Positions 53,495-62,294 of a stretch of DNA of 64,000 nt are shown piece after piece. Position numbers and translations under genes: made by a program. The notes under the pieces were generated by a model that searched no databases, had not been told where the DNA came from, and worked only from the letters and a program-made list of their open reading frames with translations. Numbering within the stretch: position 1 is the stretch's first letter; each line of letters starts with the position of its first letter. Source of the stretch: Halotalea alkalilenta DSM 17697 (GTDB lineage: Bacteria > Pseudomonadota > Gammaproteobacteria > Pseudomonadales > Halomonadaceae); contig NZ_KK211227.1 in assembly GCF_000621205.1 (NCBI RefSeq), positions 92,893 to 156,892 of the forward strand. Reading direction: 5' to 3'.

Positions 53495-53782
53495 ATGCAC
53501 GTCATCACGCAGAAAAGGGTATGGCAAGCAAAGTCAAGGTTTCCCCAATCCTCGAAAGCCTTGGATGCATGGTACCGACTGATCAAGGTCAACGATCCGG
53601 CAAACTTCGCCGAGATGAAAAACCTGTTCCCGGCAACCGATAAGGTGGGCAGCCATCATGTATTCGACATCGCTGGCAACAACATCCGCCTCATCGCCAT
53701 TGTCCAGTATCGGGCAAAACGAGTTTACATCCGCGCCGTGCTCTCCCACTCGGAGTACGACAAGGACAAGTGGAAGGAGTAA
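53495..53782 (+). CDS. higB: HigB-family mRNA interferase toxin
   Basis: A 95 aa toxin of the RelE/HigB superfamily, E. coli HigB branch. It starts MHVITQKRVWQAKSRFPQS, and the core HHVFDIAGNNIRLIAIVQYR and YIRAVLSHSEYDKDKW carry the conserved basic and histidine residues for ribosome-dependent mRNA cleavage. The ATG at 53495 is preferred over 53486 because AGGGA then has proper spacing. As is typical for hig loci, the toxin gene precedes the antitoxin gene (4-bp gap). Confidence 0.9.
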   Translation: MHVITQKRVWQAKSRFPQSSKALDAWYRLIKVNDPANFAEMKNLFPATDKVGSHHVFDIAGNNIRLIAIVQYRAKRVYIRAVLSHSEYDKDKWKE

Positions 53783-53786
53783 AGAT

Positions 53787-54191
53787 ATGCTCGACTTCAA
53801 AATCGAGGAAGCTGCAGCCCACTGGTCTCATCTAGACCACCTATTGCGCGAGCCTCGAAACGACGCAGAATACGATGCCAAGGTCGAAATGCTCGATACC
53901 ATCATCGACACCATCGGAGATGATGAGGACCACTACCTTGCGTCTCTCGCGGCAAGGGTCGGCGACCTGATCGAGACATATGACCAAGAGCACCGGCCAA
54001 TACCTGAAGCATCCGGCGCCGAGGTGCTTCGATACCTCATGGCCGAGCACGGCATTTCTCAAAGCGACCTCCCCGAGGTCGGCGCGCAACCGGTGGTCTC
54101 GGCCATCCTGTCGGGCAAGCGTCAGCTCAACTGGCGTCAGATCTGCGCACTAGCCGATCGCTTCGGCATATCCACTGACAGCTTCCGCTAA
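53787..54191 (+). CDS. higA: HigA-family antitoxin
   Basis: A 134 aa antitoxin with a helical N-terminal part and a C-terminal helix-turn-helix (ISQSDLPEVGAQPVVSAILSGKRQL: SQSDL and SAILSGKR mark the two helices). It neutralises HigB and represses the operon through the palindromes upstream. GGAAGGAG lies just before the ATG and overlaps the end of higB, so the two are coupled. The length is that of the E. coli HigA group rather than the short Proteus form. Confidence 0.9.
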   Translation: MLDFKIEEAAAHWSHLDHLLREPRNDAEYDAKVEMLDTIIDTIGDDEDHYLASLAARVGDLIETYDQEHRPIPEASGAEVLRYLMAEHGISQSDLPEVGAQPVVSAILSGKRQLNWRQICALADRFGISTDSFR

Positions 54192-54272
54192 ATCCATGGC
54201 GCTCGCCGCCGAGAAGATACCGCAGGAGCTGATGCGAATAGCGATGCCGCAGGCGCAGCGCGTTCTAGATAC

Positions 54273-54512
54273 GCGCTGCGTGATCGACTACGGAAGTTGG
54301 CCAACGAGCGCCGCCGGTTCGGCTATCGGCGAACCTTCGTTTTGCTATGACGCGAGGGCGAACCAGGCCAGCGCTTCCGGGTGCTCAATGTGGTCGACGA
54401 CGTCACTCTTGAGTGCCTTGCCGCCATCCCGGATACCTCGATATCGGGGCGCCGGATGGCTCGTGAGCTGACGGATCTAATCGAGCGCCGGGCAGAAGTA
54501 CCGGTCCAGTAA
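54273..54512 (+). mobile_element. IS3-family transposase remnant with internal deletion
   Basis: One continuous frame of 80 codons carries two parts of an IS3-type OrfB: LANERRRFGYRR (N-terminal part) and FRVLNVVDDVTLECLAAIPD...SGRRMARELTDLIERR (integrase core start). The normal ~80 residues between them are missing, one TGA interrupts the frame after FVLL, and the frame ends soon after with the catalytic DDE region incomplete. No terminal inverted repeats were found. It is an inactive scar of an insertion sequence between higA and the AbiEi gene. Confidence 0.8.
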
Positions 54513-54807
54513 GTGAAGGGTAATGTACCTTGGCTTACTTTTAGGCAGTCTTGGAGCCGCGGAACTGGAGCGGGCAAAGGGAACATCACGCCGCACTCAA
54601 ATCGTTGATTGATAACGGGTTTATTCCGTTTGGCGCTACGGAACTAGGCCAGATTATGTACCGGACGTACCGCGTCGGCAACCAGATCCTATCCGCATTT
54701 GTCTGCTGACATTCACGGTCAGTCATCAACGCGCGCTCCAGGCAGACGTGTTTCATTCTATCGTTTGATGTATAAGATCAACGAAATCAAGGAACATCTT
54801 TGGGGCA
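54513..54807. other. Gap between the IS3 scar and the AbiEi gene
   Basis: About 295 bp with lower GC. One frame (about 54600-54710) ends GQIMYRTYRVGNQILSAFVC with protein character but no start, possibly another remnant. TATAAG at 54771-54776 is a likely -10 for the AbiEi/jet genes. Nothing else is recognised. Confidence 0.35.
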
Positions 54808-55419
54808 ATGGAAAGATCCTCACATGCCCAGCGCGCTCTTGCCCTGCTCCACAAGCAGGGCTTTCTGCGCACCAGCGACTTGGACACCATCGGCGCGCCG
54901 CGGGTGGTGCTGACACGTCTGTCCACTTCCGGGCAGTTGGAGCGTGTCGGGCGCGGCCTCTACCGTTTGCCAGGCAACCCCATGTCCGAGCAGGAGGACC
55001 TCGCCACGATTGCAGTCAAGGTTCCCAAAGCCGTGTTCTGCTTGCTGACGGCACTCCAGTTCCACGAACTGACCACGCAACTGCCTCGCCAAGTTTGGAT
55101 TGCCATGCCTCGTGGCAGCCACACCCCACGTATCGAGCACCCGCCGATCAAGATGGTGCAGATGGCGGGTGATGCCTATGCCTTGGGCATTGATGAGCAC
55201 GAACGCGATGGCGCCAGACTGCGGATCTACAGTGCCGCCAAAACCGTGGCGGACTGCTTCAAGCACCGCAACCAGATCGGCCTGGACGTGGCCATTGAGG
55301 CGCTGAAGGCTGCCTGGAAGACACGCAAGGCTTCAGCCGATGACCTATGGCGCCATGCCAAGGTCTGCCGGGTCGCAAATGTCATGCGTCCTTACCTGGA
55401 GGCGGTTTCGCATGAGTGA
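54808..55419 (+). CDS. AbiEi-type antitoxin (type IV toxin-antitoxin)
   Basis: A 203 aa protein with the AbiEi plan: an N-terminal winged helix (LALLHKQGFLRTSDLDTIGA, VLTRLSTSGQLERVGRGLYR) that binds DNA and represses the promoter, then the C-terminal antitoxin domain (VFCLLTALQFHELTTQLPRQ, RIYSAAKTVADCFKHRNQIG). Normally the partner gene abiEii (nucleotidyltransferase toxin) overlaps its end; here only a 30-codon stub starts there. The jetA gene follows after less than 100 bp, so this protein may now control the Wadjet genes. Confidence 0.88.
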   Translation: MERSSHAQRALALLHKQGFLRTSDLDTIGAPRVVLTRLSTSGQLERVGRGLYRLPGNPMSEQEDLATIAVKVPKAVFCLLTALQFHELTTQLPRQVWIAMPRGSHTPRIEHPPIKMVQMAGDAYALGIDEHERDGARLRIYSAAKTVADCFKHRNQIGLDVAIEALKAAWKTRKASADDLWRHAKVCRVANVMRPYLEAVSHE

Positions 55420-55504
55420 CCACGCCGCCTTGATTCGCGCTTTCCGGGCAAGCCGATCCGTGCATTCGGATCGAGACGTCGTTGTCAACGAACGGCTCGG
55501 ATAA
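55412..55504 (+). pseudogene. Truncated abiEii-like start (30 codons)
   Basis: An ATG at 55412 overlaps the AbiEi stop by 8 bp, the usual arrangement for abiEii, and the first codons give MSDHAALIRAFRAS, a typical AbiEii opening. The frame stops at 55504 after VVVNERLG. No nucleotidyltransferase motif (GG-x12-DhD) follows. The toxin gene has been deleted, leaving an orphan antitoxin directly in front of the Wadjet operon. Confidence 0.55.
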
Positions 55505-55515
55505 GGCAGCCCATC

Positions 55516-56991
55516 ATGGCACTCGACCACCTCACACTCACCACATACCGCGATCGGCATCCTGCATGGCGATTGCTGGCCTCGCCACATGCGCCATTGG
55601 TAGCAAGCTTCCTGTACCGGGTGTTCGTTGCACCGAACGTGCGGCTGACGAGCGAAGCGGATCTGACCGAAATGCTGGAAGATGAGCTGTTTGCCCTGCG
55701 CGAACAGCTCGGTGCAGAGGTGTATCCGAAAGCCGCAACTGAATACCTGAATGACTGGTGCGCGCCGGACAAGGGCTGGCTGCGCAAGTTCTACAAGCCC
55801 GGAACCGACGAGGCCCAGTTCGATCTCACCCCCGCCACCGAAAAAGCCATCGCCTGGCTGGTATCGCTGACCGAACGGCCTTTCGTCGGCACTGAATCTC
55901 GCCTGCTGACCTTGTTCGCGCTGCTGGAGCAGATCAGCACCGGAAGCGAGGCCGATCCAGCCAGGCGCCTGGAGGAACTGCGCCGCAAGCGCGACGAGAT
56001 CGACGCCGAGATCGGCCGCGTCTTGTCCGGCGACGTGCCGCTCATGGATGACACGGCCATCAAGGATCGCTTCCTGCAATTCCAACAGTTGGCGCGCGAA
56101 CTGCTGAGTGACTTCCGCCAGGTGGAACACAACTTCCGCCAACTCGACCGCAGCGTCCGCGAGAAGATCGCGTTGTGGGACGGCAGCAAGGGGACGCTGC
56201 TCGACGAGGTCATGGGCGAGCGCGACGCCATCGGGGATTCCGACCAGGGGCGCAGCTTCCGTGCATTCTGGGATTTCCTGATGTCCAGCCGTCGCCAGGA
56301 AGAACTGTCCGCACGGCTCGACCATATCCTCGGCCTGCCCGCCGTGGCTGCGCTCAAGCCGGAGCCGCGCACCCGCCGGGTGCACCACGATTGGCTGGAA
56401 GCCGGCGAACATACCCAGCGCACGGTAGCGCAGTTGTCGCAACAACTGCGCCGCTTCCTGGATGACCGGGCCTTCCAGGAAAACCGTCGCATCCTCGAAC
56501 TGTTGCGCAGCATTGAGACCAAGGCGCTTGCATTGCGCGACATGCCACCGACCGGCGAAGTGATGCTCCTCGACGAGATGGGCGCGGACATCGCCTTGCC
56601 GCAGGAACGCCCCCTGTTTGCGCTCCATGCCAAGCCACGCCTGGCGGAACTGATACTTGAATCCGGCGAGGACGACGACATCGACACCACACGCCTGTTC
56701 GACCAGCACGTCGTGGACAAGACCCGCCTGCGTGAGGCCCTGCGGCAGGCATTGCGGCAGCAGTCGCAGATCAGCTTGCGCGCGTTGCTGGAGACCCAGC
56801 CGCTGCAACAGGGATTGGCCGAACTGGTCACCTGGCTGGAACTGGCCCACGCGGGCAGCCGCTGGCTGGATGGCCTCAGGGCCACGGTGGATGACGATGT
56901 GCAGGAGATCATCGAATGGGCCATGCAGGACAGCGATGGCTCGACGGTACGACGGCGGGCGCGAATGCCACGCGTGATTTTTACGCGTTGA
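55516..56991 (+). CDS. jetA: Wadjet type I subunit JetA (DUF3375, kleisin)
   Basis: A 491 aa protein matching JetA of type I Wadjet systems (DUF3375), the MukF-like kleisin. It starts LTLTTYRDRHPAWRLLASPH and contains the family segments LNDWCAPDKGWLRKFY and LVSLTERPFVGTESRL. Long helices in the middle (residues ~150-300) fit the coiled-coil linker. JetA bridges the JetC SMC-like heads and JetB in the plasmid-sensing complex. The ATG at 55516 follows AAGG. It is the first of four consecutive jet genes. Confidence 0.93.
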   Translation: MALDHLTLTTYRDRHPAWRLLASPHAPLVASFLYRVFVAPNVRLTSEADLTEMLEDELFALREQLGAEVYPKAATEYLNDWCAPDKGWLRKFYKPGTDEAQFDLTPATEKAIAWLVSLTERPFVGTESRLLTLFALLEQISTGSEADPARRLEELRRKRDEIDAEIGRVLSGDVPLMDDTAIKDRFLQFQQLARELLSDFRQVEHNFRQLDRSVREKIALWDGSKGTLLDEVMGERDAIGDSDQGRSFRAFWDFLMSSRRQEELSARLDHILGLPAVAALKPEPRTRRVHHDWLEAGEHTQRTVAQLSQQLRRFLDDRAFQENRRILELLRSIETKALALRDMPPTGEVMLLDEMGADIALPQERPLFALHAKPRLAELILESGEDDDIDTTRLFDQHVVDKTRLREALRQALRQQSQISLRALLETQPLQQGLAELVTWLELAHAGSRWLDGLRATVDDDVQEIIEWAMQDSDGSTVRRRARMPRVIFTR

Positions 56992-57022
56992 ATGCAAGCT
57001 GCGACGGATAGAGCGGAGACCC

Positions 57023-57697
57023 ATGAACGATATGCACCAGGATGATCCAGAAGGCGGCACCGAGTCGCGCCCGCCCGTTGTAGCGGAACTCTCGCAACTG
57101 ATGGTGCATTTGCTCAAAGGCGTGTTGTACCGTCAGGACGACGAGCGCCTATGGGCCAGCCTGTTGAGCCTGCAAGCGCGGGTGCGGGAGCAGGCGGCGG
57201 TGTTGTTGCTGGATCTGGTACTGGACGAAGCCGAGGGGTACGCCTTCTTCAAAAGCCAGCCGGAGCCGGAGGATGTGGACGCCACACCCCGTCCGCCGCG
57301 CCTGATCGCGCGACGGCCGCTGTCCTACCCGGTCAGCCTGATGTTGGCCTTGCTGCGCAAGCGCCTGGCCGAATCCGACGCCAGCGGCGGCGATACCCGG
57401 CTGGTGCTGTCGCGCGAGGATATCGCCGAATTGATGCGCGTGTTCCTGCCGGACGGCACCAACGAGGCGCGCCTCGTCGACCAAGTGGATTCGACCATCA
57501 CCAAGGTGGTGGAACTGGGGTATCTGCGCAAGCTCAAGCCCGCTGCCGGCGCAGCTCAGCAGGCACCTCGCTACGAGGTGCGGCGCATCCTCAAGGCGTT
57601 CGTCGATGCACAGTGGCTGGCCGACTTCGATGCGCGCCTGGAGGGCTATCGCACCGCATTGTCAGGTGCCGATCGCGACAAGGAAGCTGGCCGATGA
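57023..57697 (+). CDS. jetB: Wadjet type I subunit JetB (DUF4194, kite protein)
   Basis: A 224 aa winged-helix protein of the DUF4194 family, the MukE-like subunit. Segments LMVHLLKGVLYRQDDERLWA, LDEAEGYAFFKSQPEPED and RRPLSYPVSLMLALLRKRL match the family. It binds JetA and regulates loop extrusion by JetC. Gap to jetA is 31 bp; the stop overlaps the jetC start as ATGA at 57694-57697. Confidence 0.92.
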   Translation: MNDMHQDDPEGGTESRPPVVAELSQLMVHLLKGVLYRQDDERLWASLLSLQARVREQAAVLLLDLVLDEAEGYAFFKSQPEPEDVDATPRPPRLIARRPLSYPVSLMLALLRKRLAESDASGGDTRLVLSREDIAELMRVFLPDGTNEARLVDQVDSTITKVVELGYLRKLKPAAGAAQQAPRYEVRRILKAFVDAQWLADFDARLEGYRTALSGADRDKEAGR

Positions 57698-60600
57698 ACG
57701 ATTTTTCGCCACAGGAGCTCGATTTCGTGGCCGACGACAGCCGCGTCGGCTTTCGCCTGCAGCGGCTGGAAGTTCTGAACTGGGGCACATTCGACCGGCG
57801 CGTCTGGCGCTATGAACTCGATGGGCGTAACGGCCTGCTCACTGGCGACATCGGTTCGGGCAAATCCACCCTGGTCGATGCCGTCACCACGCTGCTGGTG
57901 CCAGCGCAACGCATCGCCTACAACAAGGCCGCAGGCGCCGAGACGCGTGAGCGATCACTGCGGTCCTACGTGCTGGGCCATTACAAGAGCGAGCGCAACG
58001 AAACCACCGGCAGCGCCCGCCCGGTGGCGTTACGCGACACCACTAGCTACAGCGTGATCCTGGGTGTCTTCCGTAACGAAGGCTACGGCCAGGCGGTCAC
58101 GTTGGCGCAAGTCTTCTGGTTTCGCGAACCACAGGGCCAGCCCGCGCGCTTGTTCGTGACTGTAGAGCGGGAACTGTCCATCACCGAGCACTTTTCCGGA
58201 TTCGGCAGCGACATTAACGGCCTGCGCAAGAAGCTGCGCGCGATGGGCTGCGAACTGAATGACAGCTTCCCGCCCTACGGCGCCTGGTTCCGCCGCCGCT
58301 TCGGCATCGAGCACGAGCAGGCGCTGGAGCTGTTCCATCAGACGGTTTCCATGAAATCGGTTGGCAATCTGACCGATTTCGTGCGCAGCCATATGCTCGA
58401 ACCGTTCGACGTGGGGGGGCGCATCGAGGCACTGCTCGGCCATTTCGATGACCTCGACCGCGCCCACCAGTCGGTACTCAAGGCCAAGCGGCAGATCGAG
58501 TTGTTGACGCCGCTGGTGGAGGATGGCCTTCGCCACGGGCAAATCGCCGCCGAGATCCAGGCGCTGCGCGAAGGACGCGATGCATTACGCCCGTACTTCG
58601 CCGGCTTGAAGGCAGCACTGCTGGAGAGGCGCCTGGAATTGTTGACTCAGGATGCGACGCGCTGGGACGCCCGCATCAAGCAACTGGGAGAGCAACGAGA
58701 CAACGCCCGAATCGAGCAGGGGAAGCTCGAAGGCGCACTGCGCGAGAACGGCGGCGACCGGCTGCAACAACTCGCTGCCGCCATTCAGCAGCAGGAGGCA
58801 GAGAAACAGCAACGGCAGGAGAAAGCGGACGCCTACACCACGCTATTGACGCGCATTGGAGAAGCAGCGCCGGGAGACGAAGCTGCTTTCATGACACAAA
58901 GATCCACCATCGGAGAACACGCCGAAGCGCTGCGCACAAGCATTGCGGACCACGATACGCAGATCAATGAAGACGGATATGCGCTGCGGCGGGGTCAGGA
59001 AGAACACAAAGCGCTCAGCGACGAGATCGACAGCCTTGCGCGTCGAAAAAGCAATATCGATGCGGCCCAGGTACGCATCCGCGACGCATTGTGCGCCGCC
59101 TTGTCCATCGCCGAGGAAGACCTGCCCTTTGCCGGTGAACTGATCCAGGTGCGCGAGGACGAACGCGACTGGGAGGGCGCGGCCGAACGCCTGCTGCATG
59201 GCTTCGGCCTGTCCCTGCTGGTGCCGGATGCGCACTACAAGGACGTGGCCGATTGGGTGGAACGCCAGCACCTGGGCACGCGCCTGGTGTACTTCCACGT
59301 GCGTGCGCGCAAGTCCACGCTGGCCGGCAGCCTGCACCCCCAGTCGCTGGTGCGCAAGCTGCTCATCAAGCCCGACACGCCGTACTACGACTGGCTTGAA
59401 CGCGAACTGCACCACCGCTTCGATCTGGCCTGCTGCGACAACACCGAGCAGTTCCGCCGCGAGACCCGAGCCATCACCCGCGCCGGACAGATCAAGGACC
59501 CGAGCGGACGCCACGAAAAGGACGACCGCCGCCGCATCGACGACCGCAGTCGCTACGTGCTGGGCTGGAGCAACGCCGACAAGCTGCGGACCTTGCGTGA
59601 CGAACGTGAAGGCCTGGAACAGCGACTGGGCGACATCGGTCTGCGCATTGCCAACACACAGCGATTGCGCGGGCAATGCCAGGCGCAACTGGAGGCCTTG
59701 GCCAAGCTCGAAGTCTTCACCCGCTACAGCGAGATCGACTGGCAGGCACCGGCACGCGAGATTGCCCGGCTGACCGAGGAACGCGACCGCCTCAAGGCGG
59801 CCTCCGATACCCTGCGGGAACTGGAAAGCCAACTGGCGCAGGTCGTTGAGCGCCTGAAGGAGATCGAAGGCGATCTTGGCGAGGCACAAGGCAAACGCGG
59901 AGAAATTCGCAGCAAGCACGAAACTGCCCAGGCACAGCATGCGCAGGCTCTCGAAATCCAGACGCAAGCCGCACTCGACGACATGTTGCTGCAATCTCTT
60001 GAGGGCTGGCGCGCCGAAGTCCTGGGCGACCACCAGCTCACGGTGGAATCCTGCGACAACCGCGAACAGGACGTGCGCAATGGCTTGCAGGCGCGCATCG
60101 ATGCCGAAGACAAGCGTCTCTCACGCCTGACCGAACGCATCATCAACGCCATGCGCGGTTTTAAGGAGGCCTTCAAGGCAGAGACCGCCGAGATCGACAT
60201 CAGCCTGGCCGCGCTGCCCGAGTTCGAGCGCTTGATGAAGGATTTGCAGCACGACGACCTGCCGCGCTTCGAAGCGCGTTTCAAGGAACTGCTCAACGTC
60301 AATACCATCAACGAGATCGCCAATTTCAACGCCCAGCTCGCGCGCGAGCGTGAAACGATCAAGGAGCGGGTCGATGTCATCAACCAATCCTTGCAGGTGA
60401 TCGACTACAACCCCGGACGCTACATCCGGTTGCTGGCGCAACCCAGCCCCGATGCGGAGATCCGCGACTTCCTGCAGGATCTGCGTGCCTGCACCGAAGG
60501 CGCGCTGACCGGCTCGGAAGACGAACAGTATTCCGAGACCAAGTTCCTGCAGGTCAAAGCCATCATCGACCGCTTCCGGGGGCGCGAGGGACTGGCCGAG

Positions 60601-61071
60601 ATCGACCGGCGCTGGATGCAGAAGGTGACCGACGTGCGCAACGGCTTCCTGTTTTCCGCCAGCGAGCGCTGGCGCGAGGACGATGCCGAGCACGAACACT
60701 ACTCCGACTCCGGCGGCAAATCCGGCGGGCAGAAGGAGAAGCTGGCCTATACCGTGCTGGCCGCCAGCCTGGCCTACCAGTTCGGCCTGGAATGGGGGGC
60801 GGTGCGCTCGCGCTCGTTCCGTTTTGTCGTGATCGACGAAGCCTTCGGGCGCGGCTCGGATGAATCGGCCCAGTATGGGCTGGAACTGTTCCGCCAGCTC
60901 AACCTGCAACTGCTGATCATTACGCCGCTGCAAAAGATCCACATCATCGAGCCCTACGTGTCCAGCGTCGGCTTCGTGCACAACGAAGGCGGCCGCGAGT
61001 CGCGGCTGCGCAACCTGAGCATTGAAGAGTATCGTGCGCAGAAGGCTGCTGCCACGGGAGCCGCCCCATGA
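57694..61071 (+). CDS. jetC: Wadjet type I subunit JetC (MukB-like SMC ATPase)
   Basis: A 1125 aa SMC-like motor. Walker A GDIGSGKST is at residues 51-59, the ABC signature region SDSGGKSGGQKEKLAYT near 1005 and Walker B VVIDEAF at 1045-1051. Long coiled coils occupy ~280-480 and ~690-960 around a hinge-like middle. It extrudes DNA loops and, with JetA/B/D, detects and cuts small circular plasmids. The start at 57694 is the ATGA overlap with jetB; the open frame further upstream is antisense-free but lies inside jetB and is not used. All key motifs are intact. Confidence 0.94.
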   Translation: MNDFSPQELDFVADDSRVGFRLQRLEVLNWGTFDRRVWRYELDGRNGLLTGDIGSGKSTLVDAVTTLLVPAQRIAYNKAAGAETRERSLRSYVLGHYKSERNETTGSARPVALRDTTSYSVILGVFRNEGYGQAVTLAQVFWFREPQGQPARLFVTVERELSITEHFSGFGSDINGLRKKLRAMGCELNDSFPPYGAWFRRRFGIEHEQALELFHQTVSMKSVGNLTDFVRSHMLEPFDVGGRIEALLGHFDDLDRAHQSVLKAKRQIELLTPLVEDGLRHGQIAAEIQALREGRDALRPYFAGLKAALLERRLELLTQDATRWDARIKQLGEQRDNARIEQGKLEGALRENGGDRLQQLAAAIQQQEAEKQQRQEKADAYTTLLTRIGEAAPGDEAAFMTQRSTIGEHAEALRTSIADHDTQINEDGYALRRGQEEHKALSDEIDSLARRKSNIDAAQVRIRDALCAALSIAEEDLPFAGELIQVREDERDWEGAAERLLHGFGLSLLVPDAHYKDVADWVERQHLGTRLVYFHVRARKSTLAGSLHPQSLVRKLLIKPDTPYYDWLERELHHRFDLACCDNTEQFRRETRAITRAGQIKDPSGRHEKDDRRRIDDRSRYVLGWSNADKLRTLRDEREGLEQRLGDIGLRIANTQRLRGQCQAQLEALAKLEVFTRYSEIDWQAPAREIARLTEERDRLKAASDTLRELESQLAQVVERLKEIEGDLGEAQGKRGEIRSKHETAQAQHAQALEIQTQAALDDMLLQSLEGWRAEVLGDHQLTVESCDNREQDVRNGLQARIDAEDKRLSRLTERIINAMRGFKEAFKAETAEIDISLAALPEFERLMKDLQHDDLPRFEARFKELLNVNTINEIANFNAQLARERETIKERVDVINQSLQVIDYNPGRYIRLLAQPSPDAEIRDFLQDLRACTEGALTGSEDEQYSETKFLQVKAIIDRFRGREGLAEIDRRWMQKVTDVRNGFLFSASERWREDDAEHEHYSDSGGKSGGQKEKLAYTVLAASLAYQFGLEWGAVRSRSFRFVVIDEAFGRGSDESAQYGLELFRQLNLQLLIITPLQKIHIIEPYVSSVGFVHNEGGRESRLRNLSIEEYRAQKAAATGAAP

Positions 61072-62273
61072 CCTGGAGCCAGCCCACCGATCTGCGCACG
61101 CAGGTCGAACGGCTGTGGCAGCGCGGCGAACTGCTGCGTACCGTGGTCGGCGGTGACACACTGAATTGGCCATTGCGGCTGTCGCTGAAGTCGCCGTCCG
61201 CCGCCGATCTCAGCAACCGTTTCGATGCCGTGCGCGGCTGGGTGCGGGAGATCAGCGCCATGCCGCGCGTGCGCATCGAATGGCGCGAGTGGATGCACCG
61301 GGTGCAGGGCCGGCAGCGCCTGCCGGACACGCTGTGGATCGATACGTTGGACGATGCACTGGCGATGATCGGCAAGACCGGCGATGCCCGCCGGTTCCAG
61401 GCGCTCTGGCAGCAAACTGCCGAAGCGCAACCCACACTGCTGGCATGGCTGCAAAGATCGCCGTTGCAGACTTTGGCGCTGGCCGAACACTGGCCACGCC
61501 TGCTGGCCGTGGTGGCCTGGGTGCAAGCCCTTCCGCGCCCAGGCGTCTATCTTCGGCAGGTTGACGCGCCGGGCGTGGACAGCAAATTCATCGAAGCCCA
61601 TCGCGGTACGCTGGCTCAGTGGCTGGATCTGGCTTTGCCGACGGAAGCCATCGACCACGCTGCTACCGGGATGGCCGGGTTTGCCCGTCGCTACGGTTTT
61701 CTGGAGAAGCCCGTTCGCATCCGCCTGCGCTTGCTCGATCCGCAACTGCCCCAGCTTCCCGGCTGCACCGGACTGACCGACATCACCCTGGATGAGGATA
61801 GCTTCGCCACGCTCGCCCTGCCTGCGCAGCGTGTCTTCATCACCGAAAACGAGGTGAACTTCCTAGCGTTCCCACCGGTCTCCAGTGCCATCGTCGTGTT
61901 CGGTGCCGGCTATGGCTGGGGAGCGCTCGCCCGAGCCAACTGGCTGCATCGCGCCTCTCTGCACTACTGGGGAGACATCGATACCCATGGCTTTGCCATT
62001 CTGGACAGCCTGCGCAAGTATTTCCCGCTAGCCGCTTCGTTCCTCATGGACCGCTCCACCCTGATGGCCCACGCACTTCAATGGGGTGACGAGCCCCTCG
62101 ACAAACGCCATACGTTGCCCTTGTCCCGACTGGTCGATGAGGAGGCCGCTCTCTACGACGACTTGCGTCATGACCGAATCCGGCCACAGCTGCGGCTGGA
62201 ACAGGAACGCATCAGCTATCGCTGGCTATGCGCGGCGTTGGCGACAACAGTCCAGGACGATTCTCGGCCGTAG
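61068..62273 (+). CDS. jetD: Wadjet type I nuclease subunit JetD (TOPRIM, DUF3322/DUF2220)
   Basis: A 401 aa nuclease subunit related to topoisomerase VI A. The N-terminal DUF3322 part precedes a DUF2220 TOPRIM domain with the catalytic glutamate region VFITENEVNFL (Glu260/Glu262) and the DxD metal motif YWGDIDTHGF (Asp303, Asp305). It makes the double-strand cut in plasmids recognised by JetABC. Its ATG overlaps the jetC stop as ATGA at 61068-61071. The gene ends 21 bp from the convergent hipA gene. The system looks complete and functional. Confidence 0.94.
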   Translation: MTWSQPTDLRTQVERLWQRGELLRTVVGGDTLNWPLRLSLKSPSAADLSNRFDAVRGWVREISAMPRVRIEWREWMHRVQGRQRLPDTLWIDTLDDALAMIGKTGDARRFQALWQQTAEAQPTLLAWLQRSPLQTLALAEHWPRLLAVVAWVQALPRPGVYLRQVDAPGVDSKFIEAHRGTLAQWLDLALPTEAIDHAATGMAGFARRYGFLEKPVRIRLRLLDPQLPQLPGCTGLTDITLDEDSFATLALPAQRVFITENEVNFLAFPPVSSAIVVFGAGYGWGALARANWLHRASLHYWGDIDTHGFAILDSLRKYFPLAASFLMDRSTLMAHALQWGDEPLDKRHTLPLSRLVDEEAALYDDLRHDRIRPQLRLEQERISYRWLCAALATTVQDDSRP

Positions 62274-62294
62274 CGGTATGTCCTGCCGATGTCG

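Noticed and set aside
55345-57117. 590-codon leftward frame opposite jetA
   Set aside because: It is antisense to a well-recognised jetA in a GC-rich region where antisense frames are often open; no family resemblance.
58843-60033. Long leftward frame inside jetC
   Set aside because: Antisense shadow of the JetC coiled-coil region; no start signals or recognised motifs.
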